Below, in pieces: positions 28,985 through 36,998 of a stretch of 64,000 nt of DNA. The translations under genes and the position numbers were made by a program. Under the pieces are notes generated by a model, which was not told the origin of the DNA, made no database searches, and saw only the letters and a list, made by a program, of their open reading frames with translations. Position 1 is the first letter of the stretch. Each line of letters begins with the position of its first letter. The stretch lies in the NCBI GenBank assembly GCA_016710625.1, contig JADJVK010000022.1:13207-77206 (forward strand). Direction: 5' to 3'. The stretch is from Saprospiraceae bacterium. Lineage in GTDB: Bacteria > Bacteroidota > Bacteroidia > Chitinophagales > Saprospiraceae.

Positions 28985-30678
28985 TTCATTTAAAAAAACT
29001 ATTACCCTATTTTTATAAATATAAATGGAAATTTTGGTTTGGAATTTTATGTGTAGCACTTTCTAACTATTTCAAGATATTACAACCTCAGATTGTTCGT
29101 CAATCCATTGATTATGTTATTAATTCAGTTTCAAAAAATAAATTAACTGGAAATGTACAAAATTTTGATGCTCAAATACTTATAAATTTTGGTCTAACAA
29201 TAGTTGGTTTGTCTTTGCTAATGGGGCTTTTTATGTATTTCATGAGACAAACCATAATTGTAATGTCAAGATGGATGGAATACGACCTAAGGAATGACAT
29301 TTTTGCCCATTATTCCAACCTAGATATTTCATTTTTCAAAAAAAATACCGTTGGAGATATTTTGTCGAGAATCACAGAAGATGTTTCAAAAGTAAGAATG
29401 GCAATTGGTCCAGCAATTTTATATTGTATAAATTTATTGACCTTATTTATTTTTGCCATATTCTCAATGTTACACATCAATAGAGAATTGACATTCTACA
29501 CCCTCCTACCCTTACCAATCCTTTCAATATCAATATATTATGTCAGCAAATTGATTAATAAAAAATCAGAAGAAATACAGAAACAACTTGCTGTTGTTAC
29601 AACTATTACTCAAGAATCTTACTCTGGAATACGGATTATGAAATCATTTGTAATGGAAAAAATGATTAGTAGTTTATTTGAAGAAAGTACAGAAAAATAT
29701 AGAAAAGACGCTTTGAAATTAGCAAAAGTTAATTCCGTTTTTTCTCCATTAATTCTATTACTAATAGGTTTAAGTACGATTTTGACGATATATATTGGTG
29801 GTGTAAAAGTAATGAGTGGGGAAATAACTTATGGAAATGTCGCAGAGTTTGTAATCTATATTAATATGCTCACTTGGCCCGTTACTTCCTTGGGTTGGAT
29901 TGCTTCATTGGTTCAGCAGGCAGCTGCTTCGCAAAAAAGGATTAATGAATTTCTAGACACAAAGTCTATAATAATTGATAATGAATCAAAAAATGTTGCT
30001 TTCTCAGGCAATATTGCTTTTAAATCTGTAACTTTCACTTACCCAGAAACAAAAGTTACTGCTTTAGAAAAAATCAACTTTACCATTCAACAGGGTCAAA
30101 AAATAGCCATCATAGGTAAAACTGGGTCAGGAAAAAGCACTATTGCTGAATTATTACTAAGAACATACGATGTGGAAATTGGTGAAATCTATTTAGATGG
30201 CAAAAATCTAAAAAATTATTCTTTATCAAATATTAGAACCAACATCGCTTATGTCCCTCAAGATGTATTTTTGTTTTCGGATACTATTTACAATAATATT
30301 GCTTTAAACAACAAACAAGTAACTTTAGAAATGGTAGAAGAAATTACCAGAAAAGTTAGTCTTTGGGAGGATATTCAGCAAATGCCAGAGAAATTTTCTA
30401 CCATAATTGGCGAAAGAGGTGTTACTTTAAGTGGTGGTCAGAAACAACGGATTGCAATAGCTAGAGCCCTTATTAAAAAACCAGATATTATAATACTAGA
30501 TGACTGTCTTTCAGCAGTTGATACAGAAACTGAATACAATATTTTGCAATTTCTAAAAACAAGTTTAGGGTCAATAACATCAATTTTTATTACACATCGA
30601 CTGTTTCAAAGTATGAAATTTGATCAAATCATAACTTTAGAAGACGGAAAAATCCAGAAAATCGAATTCCCCAATTAA
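28981..30678 (+). CDS. ABC exporter (fused membrane and ATPase domains)
   Basis: Half-transporter of 565 residues in the MsbA/BmrA-type exporter family. Six membrane helices occupy about residues 12-310, followed by the ATPase: Walker A GKTGSGKST (G379-T387), signature LSGGQKQR near 484-491, and Walker B ending in L506-D507, then D508 where the catalytic glutamate is usual (ILDDCLSAVD). An aspartate at this position weakens hydrolysis in the degenerate site of heterodimeric exporters, but this LDD form is also widespread in Bacteroidota proteins of this type. The start is the TTG overlapping the peroxiredoxin-like gene. The cargo is unknown; lipid, peptide or drug export are possible. Confidence 0.9.
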   Translation: MIHLKKLLPYFYKYKWKFWFGILCVALSNYFKILQPQIVRQSIDYVINSVSKNKLTGNVQNFDAQILINFGLTIVGLSLLMGLFMYFMRQTIIVMSRWMEYDLRNDIFAHYSNLDISFFKKNTVGDILSRITEDVSKVRMAIGPAILYCINLLTLFIFAIFSMLHINRELTFYTLLPLPILSISIYYVSKLINKKSEEIQKQLAVVTTITQESYSGIRIMKSFVMEKMISSLFEESTEKYRKDALKLAKVNSVFSPLILLLIGLSTILTIYIGGVKVMSGEITYGNVAEFVIYINMLTWPVTSLGWIASLVQQAAASQKRINEFLDTKSIIIDNESKNVAFSGNIAFKSVTFTYPETKVTALEKINFTIQQGQKIAIIGKTGSGKSTIAELLLRTYDVEIGEIYLDGKNLKNYSLSNIRTNIAYVPQDVFLFSDTIYNNIALNNKQVTLEMVEEITRKVSLWEDIQQMPEKFSTIIGERGVTLSGGQKQRIAIARALIKKPDIIILDDCLSAVDTETEYNILQFLKTSLGSITSIFITHRLFQSMKFDQIITLEDGKIQKIEFPN

Positions 30679-30705
30679 AAATGCTTTTGGGAATAATTTT
30701 TAATT
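30673..30705. terminator. Possible weak convergent hairpin
   Basis: AATTAAAAAT at 30673-30682 and ATTTTTAATT at 30696-30705 pair perfectly over 10 bp, but all pairs are A-T. It overlaps the ABC exporter stop codon and the end of the small minus-strand gene. Weak as a terminator. Confidence 0.3.
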
Positions 30706-30790
30706 AAAAAATATCTTCATCGTCTTCCTCAAAATCATCTTTACCAAGCATATTTGACAATAAATCGCCGAAAGAATATTTCGATTCCAT
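30704..30790 (-). CDS. Possible 28-residue acidic peptide
   Basis: A short reading frame after the MoxR-type gene encodes 28 residues: MESKYSFGDLLSNMLGK followed by the acidic tail DDFEEDDEDIF. It starts 22 bp after the upstream stop codon on the same strand, and AAGGA lies about 5 bp before the ATG. The strongly biased composition and its position suggest a real small gene co-transcribed with the ATPase, but no family is recognised and chance is not excluded. Confidence 0.35.
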   Translation of the reverse strand: MESKYSFGDLLSNMLGKDDFEEDDEDIF

Positions 30791-30811
30791 CAATTCCTTA
30801 CTAACAATATT

Positions 30812-32185
30812 TTATTCAGAAAGTCCGTGCAACACTAATTCAAGCATAAAATCAAGGTCTTTCGCATCACAATTGGTACTTTCAGCAACTTTTCTCAATC
30901 CAACTACACTCTCTAAAGTTTTTCGGTGTTCTTCATTTGTCGAATCCAATTGAACTTCAATAGAATTTCCATCACCAAACCATTCTCTCAAAACGCCATA
31001 CAAATCTTTTTCTTTTCCCTTTTTAACTTTGTCTGGATTTGGAAAATAGGCATCAAATATTTTTTTAATCGCATTTTCAATTAAAGTGTGGGCAACAGAA
31101 TCATAACCTTCTTGCTCACCCTCATATACTAACTCAACTTTCCCTACAATAGCCGGAATGATTCCCACATAATCAGACAATCTAATAGATGTTGCTTTTT
31201 CATTATTAATCAACATTCTCCTCTCTGCTGTACTCACTAAATTTTCGAAAGCAGCGATACTTAGTCTTGCAGATACCCCACTATTTTGATCCACCAACTC
31301 ACTATCTCTTGCTTCCATTACAATATATTCAATCAAATCTTTTGCAATTTCAGGAATATAAATCATAGAAATTTGATCAGCACTTAATTTAGCTTCTTGT
31401 TGTGTAATTTTTTTGGCAATCTCGATTGTAGTAGGATAATGAGTAACAATTTGGCTTTCAATCCTATCTTTCAAAGGCGTAACAATACTTCCTCTATTTG
31501 TATAATCTTCAGGATTTGCTGTGAAAACAAATTCAATATCTAATGGCAATCTCAATTTGAATCCTCTAATTTGAATATCCCCTTCTTGTAATGCATTGAA
31601 CAAAGCTACTTGAATTCTAGCTTGCAAATCAGGTAACTCGTTGATTACAAATATACTACGATTTGCTCTCGGCACTAAACCAAAATGAATTACATTCTCA
31701 TTTGAATAATGCAATTTTAAAGATGCAGCCTTTATTGGGTCAACATCACCAATCAAATCAGCAACAGTAACATCTGGAGTTGCTAATTTTTCCACATATC
31801 TTTCTGAGCGATGCAGCCATGTAATTGGAGTATCATCCCCTTTCTCTTTTATTAATTCGATTGCAAATTTAGAAATCGGTTGGATAGGGTCATCATTCAA
31901 ATCACTTCCTTCAACTACTGGAATATATTCATCCAATAATTTTACCATTAGTCTCGCAATTCTAGTTTTTGCTTGCCCACGAAGCCCCAGAAAAAGCATA
32001 TTATGTTTGGACAAAATCGCTCTTTGAACATCAGGTAGGACTGTTGAGTCATATCCAATAATGCCATCGAACAAGTTTTGTTTATTTTTAATAGATTCAA
32101 TCAAATTAGCTCTTAATTCTGTTTTGATAGATCTTGGTTGATATCCCGATAATTTTAATTCGCCTAAGGTTTTAGCTAATTTCAT
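30812..32185 (-). CDS. MoxR-type AAA+ ATPase (magnesium-chelatase-like)
   Basis: Cytoplasmic AAA+ ATPase of 457 residues, related to MoxR and ChlI/BchI-like chaperone ATPases. Walker A is GLRGQAKTR (G67-K73-T74), with alanine in the third glycine position as usual for MoxR proteins. Walker B is IFVINELPDL, followed by ARIQVALFNALQEGDIQIRG; sensor 1 is FTANPEDYTNRG and the arginine finger region is LKDRIESQ. MoxR proteins usually act with a VWA-domain protein, but none is encoded here; only a 28-residue reading frame follows. The partner and substrate are therefore unknown. Confidence 0.88.
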   Translation of the reverse strand: MKLAKTLGELKLSGYQPRSIKTELRANLIESIKNKQNLFDGIIGYDSTVLPDVQRAILSKHNMLFLGLRGQAKTRIARLMVKLLDEYIPVVEGSDLNDDPIQPISKFAIELIKEKGDDTPITWLHRSERYVEKLATPDVTVADLIGDVDPIKAASLKLHYSNENVIHFGLVPRANRSIFVINELPDLQARIQVALFNALQEGDIQIRGFKLRLPLDIEFVFTANPEDYTNRGSIVTPLKDRIESQIVTHYPTTIEIAKKITQQEAKLSADQISMIYIPEIAKDLIEYIVMEARDSELVDQNSGVSARLSIAAFENLVSTAERRMLINNEKATSIRLSDYVGIIPAIVGKVELVYEGEQEGYDSVAHTLIENAIKKIFDAYFPNPDKVKKGKEKDLYGVLREWFGDGNSIEVQLDSTNEEHRKTLESVVGLRKVAESTNCDAKDLDFMLELVLHGLSE

Positions 32186-32271
32186 TGTTAAAATATTAAG
32201 TTATGTTCAACGGCTAAAGCGGTTGAATTGTTTAAAATTAGGATTTAATACGTTAAATTATTAGGAAAAAA

Positions 32272-33273
32272 TTAGAAAATCGGACAAGGTTTGAAGGTGT
32301 TAAATTTAATTTTGGGTTTTGGTGCATAAAACAATGCAATCTCTGGACCTCCTTTCCTATTAGTTGCTTCTACAAATTTAGAATTATTGATATCATAGGA
32401 AACACTCAACAACCAAGCATCCCATTTTAATTCTACAAATGGAATATAGGCATCTTGATTTCTTAGATGAAATCCAAGACCGACTGAAGTTCCTTCCATT
32501 GATTCAGAATGGAGATAATAACGAATCAAACCACCAGCAACCAACTCATTTTGAACTTCTTGAGTAGAATATAAGCCGTTCAATTGAAATTCAATATTGT
32601 TGGTTAATCCAAGATTTAATGAGCTCTGATAATTAAATCTCAAGGGCATTTTTTTCGTTTTTTCGTCAAAAAAATTTATGTTTGCTTGGTTTAGATGCCT
32701 TACAGAAGCACCAAAATTGAAAACAATATTCTTTGATATTTTTTGCAAATAGGAAACACCAGCACCTAAATCTATTGCTAACTTTTGTTTATTTGCCAAA
32801 TTTTCACCATTTGGATTTATTGGATCATAATGGTCATCAATAAATTGTTTGTCAAAACTAAGCCCACTTGTAGAAAAAGCTCTTTGGACGCCACCCAACT
32901 GAAAACCAGCAGATAAAACACTGCTGGAGCCAAGTCGAACACCATAAGAAACATTTGCAGCAAGTTCTATCCAATTCAAATGAGTATCTCCAGCTTTATC
33001 ATAATGAAAAATAAAAGAAGTAGCCCAACCTCCAGGATTAATATTTCGTCCAATTTTTTTATCAAAAACAGCAGTCATTGTAGTATAGGGCAAAGGAACA
33101 GATGCCCATTGATTTCGATAAACCAAACCACATCGCCATTGGTCATCAAAATTATTTGTACTAGCGATATTATAAAAAGAAGGAATTAAATGAAATAAGG
33201 AGTGGTGCAAATCTTGAGCACTCATGGTAAATGATAAAAAACTAAAATAGAATATGAAAAGCTTATATTTCAT
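32272..33273 (-). CDS. PorP/SprF family type IX secretion membrane protein
   Basis: Outer-membrane beta-barrel of 333 residues, signal peptide 1-19 ending MSA/QDLHHS. The family pattern is clear: LHHSLFHLIPSFYNIASTN, then CGLVYRNQWASVPLPYTTMTA, GWATSFIFHYDKAGD, GASVRHLNQANINFF, and the family-typical C-terminal cysteine-containing end CPIF. PorP/SprF proteins help the T9SS deliver or tether particular cargos, usually proteins with type B sorting domains. It stands alone, upstream of the MoxR gene on the same strand and 86 bp from it. A second paralogue lies at 56215. Confidence 0.88.
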   Translation of the reverse strand: MKYKLFIFYFSFLSFTMSAQDLHHSLFHLIPSFYNIASTNNFDDQWRCGLVYRNQWASVPLPYTTMTAVFDKKIGRNINPGGWATSFIFHYDKAGDTHLNWIELAANVSYGVRLGSSSVLSAGFQLGGVQRAFSTSGLSFDKQFIDDHYDPINPNGENLANKQKLAIDLGAGVSYLQKISKNIVFNFGASVRHLNQANINFFDEKTKKMPLRFNYQSSLNLGLTNNIEFQLNGLYSTQEVQNELVAGGLIRYYLHSESMEGTSVGLGFHLRNQDAYIPFVELKWDAWLLSVSYDINNSKFVEATNRKGGPEIALFYAPKPKIKFNTFKPCPIF

Positions 33274-33556
33274 CCAATCTTATTTGAATTAAAGATACAA
33301 TAGATTAGTTTAAATAAATTTATTTTTGAAAAAAATATTTTTAATTGCCTTTTGCATTATTTATTATAATCAATATTGCTGCTCACAATATTACATGATT
33401 TAAATACATAATCACAGCACATTCAAAGTTCGATTTTCCAATTTTCATACTTCATTCCAATATCTGGAACATATTTAATTATTTTTAATACTTATATCAT
33501 TGATTATCAATATACATTTGTTTGGCACACTTTTCCATTATTTAAGATATATGCAT

Positions 33557-33879
33557 ATTTATAAAACTCAAGTAAATATTTATAACAAACATAGAAGAAT
33601 ATTTATAACAAAACAATAAGGAATATTTATAACAAACAATGAAAAATATTTATAACAAAACGATTAAATTTTAAAGTAAACATAATTTATAAAATTCAAT
33701 ATTTAGACTTAACATTATTTATAAAATTCAACATTATGACCAAACACTATTTATAAAATTCAAAATAAATAACAAACATTTTTTTTACAAAAGGACAATG
33801 ATTAATTTATTTAACAACATTCTATTTTAACAGACACTATTTATAAAACATTAATTATCAAGTTAATTAATATTTATAA
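33557..33879 (+). repeat. Periodic ATTTATAA repeat array
   Basis: Ten copies of the core ATTTATA(A) start at 33557, 33578, 33601, 33625, 33648, 33685, 33717, 33749, 33839 and 33872. Copies 2-5 extend to AATATTTATAACAAA(A)C with a 23-24 bp period; copies 6-8 extend to ATTTATAAAATTCAA with an exact 32 bp period. Two subfamilies of one degenerate tandem array are therefore visible. The core contains the palindrome TTATAA. The sequence between copies is not conserved. Confidence 0.75.
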
Positions 33880-33978
33880 TTCAAACATATGATATTTAAT
33901 TACTCAACACTATGAAGAAATAATATACAGTAAGTTCATAAATGTAAGTTTAGATTTTTTAAGTTAAAATGAGGTAGT

Positions 33979-34016
33979 AAAAAAAGCATCACAAAAAAGT
34001 TTTGGTGCTTTTTTTT
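33979..34016 (+). terminator. Orphan terminator hairpin
   Basis: Left arm AAAAAAAGCATCACAAAA and right arm TTTTGGTGCTTTTTTTT pair with a small internal loop and end in a T8 tract. No plus-strand gene lies upstream for about 3.3 kb (the last ends at 30678). Confidence 0.65.
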
Positions 34017-34069
34017 AAAAAAGATTTAGTAAAGAATGACGATATAGACAGTAATAATTTGGTTTGATT

Positions 34070-34113
34070 TTGCCCACTTTTAATAGAAATATTATTATTG
34101 GGCAATTTTTTTT
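34070..34113 (+). terminator. Second orphan hairpin with T tract
   Basis: TTGCCCA at 34070-34076 pairs with TGGGCAA at 34099-34105, loop of 22 nt, followed by T8 on the plus strand. On the minus strand, where the adjacent DUF1697 gene ends, no T tract follows, so orientation again points to a plus-strand transcript. The long loop makes it weaker than the first. Confidence 0.45.
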
Positions 34114-34642
34114 ATCCCAATTCTATCATTTTAACTAAAGTATTCCAATTTCTTGTAGTAGCACTAATTTTCAACTTTTGTTCGAAAAAAGTATTTGTCA
34201 ATTTTGTTTTCCCATATCCATTTATGCAGTTAATATAAATAACATCTTGACTCACAACATATTCATCTGGCAAAGCCTGATTTGAAGTCAATTTTTGAGC
34301 TTCTTCTTTGGTCAATTTTCTTTCTAAAAAAGTAAAATATATTTGTTTTGTATCTTCATTATTTTTAAATGGTTGATTTTCCAAAATATTTTCCAGAACA
34401 GTTTTTTGTGTAATAAAAGCTACAATTTGCAAACCAAACTTTTGTAAAATCAAACTTTCAATTTGAGTTTTTAAATTTCCATAAGAGGTCTCTTGATAAT
34501 TGAAAACAATATTTCCACTCTGAATGTAAGTTACAATATCCTTAAAACCAATACCTTCCAAATACGATTTCAATTCCTTCATCAAAATCATATTCTTTCC
34601 ACTCACATTAATTCCTCTTAAAAATAGAATATATTTTTTCAT
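34112..34642 (-). CDS. DUF1697 family protein
   Basis: A 176-residue cytoplasmic protein matching the DUF1697 family from end to end: KYILFLRGINVSGKN at the N-terminus, the helix-strand LKSYLEGIGFKDIVTYIQSGNIVF, and near the C-terminus a TKLTNTFFEQKLKISATTRNWNTL segment, which is the best-conserved part. No activity is established for the family. Its ATG overlaps the stop codon of the serine hydrolase by one base (TAATG), so the two are translated as a pair. Confidence 0.9.
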   Translation of the reverse strand: MKKYILFLRGINVSGKNMILMKELKSYLEGIGFKDIVTYIQSGNIVFNYQETSYGNLKTQIESLILQKFGLQIVAFITQKTVLENILENQPFKNNEDTKQIYFTFLERKLTKEEAQKLTSNQALPDEYVVSQDVIYINCINGYGKTKLTNTFFEQKLKISATTRNWNTLVKMIELG

Positions 34643-35973
34643 TATATTTTATGAATGATTATTCTGGAAGTAAATAATTTTTGATCCTTTGTTTTGCATC
34701 TTATAAAATAAATCCCATTTTCAAAATTGGACCCATCCAAGCTAAAAGAACCTTTGCATTGATTATTTGATATCAATTTCCCATTTATATCAAAAATATT
34801 CAACTGATAGATTTCCTCCTCATTTGCCTGAATATCAATTCTTTGCTCAATAGGTAAATAACGAATAATGATATTTTCTTTCAACTCATTTGCATCTGTA
34901 ATCGAAGTAGTTGAACACATAATTTCATTTAAATATTGCCAAATCTGATTGCAAAACATCGTCGGGACATCAACTATGGAACTCCCAGGCTCATTTCCCA
35001 TTCTTACCACCACAATTCCTTTACTGGGAGAAATACTTAATATCTGACCATTTTTACCTAAAGCTGCAAACATATCACTCGGTGCATCAGGAGCATAAGA
35101 GCCTTTGAACACAATTTGTAAACCCGGCACCATATAATCCTTTTTGCCATTGAGCCACCATAGATATCCATAAGAGTTGTTGAGATTTTGAGAACTCGTT
35201 GTCATTCGATTGATGTAAGCAGTATCTTTCAAGATAGGTAATCCATTCCAGATGAATTTGTTTTGTGCCAAAATACCATACCTAGCCATGCTTCTTGCCT
35301 TACTAAAAAATACATTATCTCCATCAACAGTCGTCCAAATGCCATTCATTCCAGTACTGCTTTTGAGTTTTTCATTCGTAAAAGCATTAATTGTTTGGCC
35401 ACTAGCATTTTCTATAACTTTTTCCAACAAAGTGTAAGGAGCATTGTGGTAAGCCCATCTTGTACCAGCATCCGCCTTGTAAATCAAACAATTAGGTGTA
35501 ATGCAATGATTGTCAGCCACCCCATCATCCAATCCAGTTGTCATCGTTATTTGATGCTTTATTGTAATTTTTGATTCTTGAAGAGCGGTACAATTTGTCC
35601 AGCCATTTCCCAGATATTTACTGGTTGGATCCAAAATCGATAATTTTCCATCTTCCTGTGCCTTCCCAATCAGCATTGAAGTAACAGATTTTCCAGCAGA
35701 TGCCCAATACCAAAAACTATCTCTTGTAAAAGTTCCGAAATAATTTTCAAGTACAATTTTTCCATCTTTTAAAACAATGATTGCCTTTGAATTGGCACTT
35801 TCCAAATAATCATAAAATGGCTGAATTTTATTTTCACACCAACCTAAAGTTTTTGGGTTTATCGTATCCCAAACATTGCTTAATTGGCTGGTTGGAGGGA
35901 AGTATATTTTCTGAGCAATAATATTTGTGGATTGAAATAATATAAAAATACAAACTTTAAATACGAATTTCAT
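34642..35973 (-). CDS. Secreted serine hydrolase (beta-lactamase/transpeptidase-like) with T9SS tail
   Basis: Exported class C-type serine hydrolase of 443 residues, signal peptide 1-20. The SxxK motif is S92-A-G-K95 in WASAGKSVTSML and the YxN motif is Y175-H-N177. Members of this broad family act as esterases, D-amino peptidases or peptidoglycan-related hydrolases; the substrate cannot be told. Residues ~365-443 form a T9SS-type tail ending GIYFIRCKTKDQKLFTSRII. TATATTTG (minus strand, 35993-36000) matches the -7 consensus 20 bp upstream, without a clear -33 partner. The downstream DUF1697 gene overlaps by one base. Confidence 0.88.
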   Translation of the reverse strand: MKFVFKVCIFILFQSTNIIAQKIYFPPTSQLSNVWDTINPKTLGWCENKIQPFYDYLESANSKAIIVLKDGKIVLENYFGTFTRDSFWYWASAGKSVTSMLIGKAQEDGKLSILDPTSKYLGNGWTNCTALQESKITIKHQITMTTGLDDGVADNHCITPNCLIYKADAGTRWAYHNAPYTLLEKVIENASGQTINAFTNEKLKSSTGMNGIWTTVDGDNVFFSKARSMARYGILAQNKFIWNGLPILKDTAYINRMTTSSQNLNNSYGYLWWLNGKKDYMVPGLQIVFKGSYAPDAPSDMFAALGKNGQILSISPSKGIVVVRMGNEPGSSIVDVPTMFCNQIWQYLNEIMCSTTSITDANELKENIIIRYLPIEQRIDIQANEEEIYQLNIFDINGKLISNNQCKGSFSLDGSNFENGIYFIRCKTKDQKLFTSRIIIHKI

Positions 35974-36119
35974 AAGCTTTTATTATAGGACACAAATATA
36001 TTGTATTGGTTTAAAATGGTTTGAACTAATAGAATTTAATATTCATAATTTGAATAAAATTGTGTTATCCTAATTGAATTTTACTATTTTAAACTATATT
36101 CACACTTAGAATAAATGCT

Positions 36120-36986
36120 ATGAAAAAAGGATATGTTTTAATAACTGGTGCTTCGACAGGAATTGGTTATGATAGTACAAGATTATTGATTGAAAATGGA
36201 TTTAAAGTTTTTGCAACCGTAAGAAATGAAGCTGATAAAATGAAGTTATCACTTAATTTTGGGTCAAATGTAATACCTTTAATTCTTGACATAACAGATT
36301 CAAAATCAATTGAAACTGCAAAAAGTATTGTTGAAAATCAACTTGGAGATGAAGTATTAGTTGCATTAGTAAATAATGCTGGAATTGCAGTAAGTGGACC
36401 ACTCCAATTTATTGCTATAGAAGATGTTAGACATCAAATGGATGTGAATGTAATTGGAACATTATTGATAACACAAACCTTTTTACCATTTTTGGGAGGC
36501 AAACTCCCAATCATCAATAATCCAGGCAAAATAATTAACATAAGTTCAATATCTGGAATATTTTCAACGCCATTTATGGGACCATACTGTATGTCAAAAT
36601 ATGCCGTTGAGAGCATGTCCGATATTTTAAGAAGGGAATTATCTGTGTATGGAATAGATGTAATTGTCATTGAACCTGGTCCGATTTTAACCCCTATTTG
36701 GGAAAAAGCAAAGCAAGATACGAGTAATAGCAGATATCAAGGGACAATTTATGAACCAATTTTGGCAAATAGAATGGACATTATCAATCAAAATGAAAAA
36801 AATGCTTTGCCTGTTGAAGCAGTTTCCAATTTAGTATTACAATCGATTTTGAAGAACAAACCTTCTACAAGAACAATAATTACCAAAAAATCTTGGTTAA
36901 TCAAGATCATAAAATCTTTACCCGATAGATTCGTTGATAAATTAATTACGAAAACATTGAAAAAAGGAAAATTAGTCGGTAGATAA
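36120..36986 (+). CDS. Short-chain dehydrogenase/reductase (SDR)
   Basis: Classical SDR oxidoreductase of 288 residues acting on an unknown alcohol or ketone with NAD(P)H. The cofactor motif is TGASTGIG (T9-G16), NNAGIAVSGP follows, and the catalytic residues are the serine of IISS (near 142-145) and Y156-x-x-x-K160 in YCMSKYAVESM. The segment VIVIEPGPILTPIWEKA after the active site is usual for the family. The C-terminus extends about 40 residues past the core with basic residues (KKSWLIKIIKSLPDRFVDKL), as in 11-beta-HSD-like members that touch membranes. The M1 peptidase gene starts 12 bp after the stop. Confidence 0.92.
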   Translation: MKKGYVLITGASTGIGYDSTRLLIENGFKVFATVRNEADKMKLSLNFGSNVIPLILDITDSKSIETAKSIVENQLGDEVLVALVNNAGIAVSGPLQFIAIEDVRHQMDVNVIGTLLITQTFLPFLGGKLPIINNPGKIINISSISGIFSTPFMGPYCMSKYAVESMSDILRRELSVYGIDVIVIEPGPILTPIWEKAKQDTSNSRYQGTIYEPILANRMDIINQNEKNALPVEAVSNLVLQSILKNKPSTRTIITKKSWLIKIIKSLPDRFVDKLITKTLKKGKLVGR

Positions 36987-36998
36987 GCACTTTTAGTT

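Larger units (their letters stand above)
33274..34111. other. 0.8 kb non-coding region with repeats and orphan terminators
   Basis: No reading frame of convincing composition exists on either strand. The region contains an ATTTATAA repeat array (33557-33879) and two plus-strand terminator hairpins (33979 and 34070) although no plus-strand gene precedes them. Both flanking genes are on the minus strand. A plus-strand non-coding transcript would explain the terminators. I found no DnaA-box-like TTATCCACA and no dnaA neighbour, so nothing supports an origin. Confidence 0.6.

Noticed and set aside
33557..33879. CRISPR array
   Set aside because: Repeats are 8-17 bp with 6-17 bp unique gaps, two periods, no cas genes; geometry does not fit.
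33274..34111. Replication origin
   Set aside because: Despite AT richness and repeats there is no DnaA-box-like TTATCCACA and no dnaA, gyrB or rpmH neighbour.
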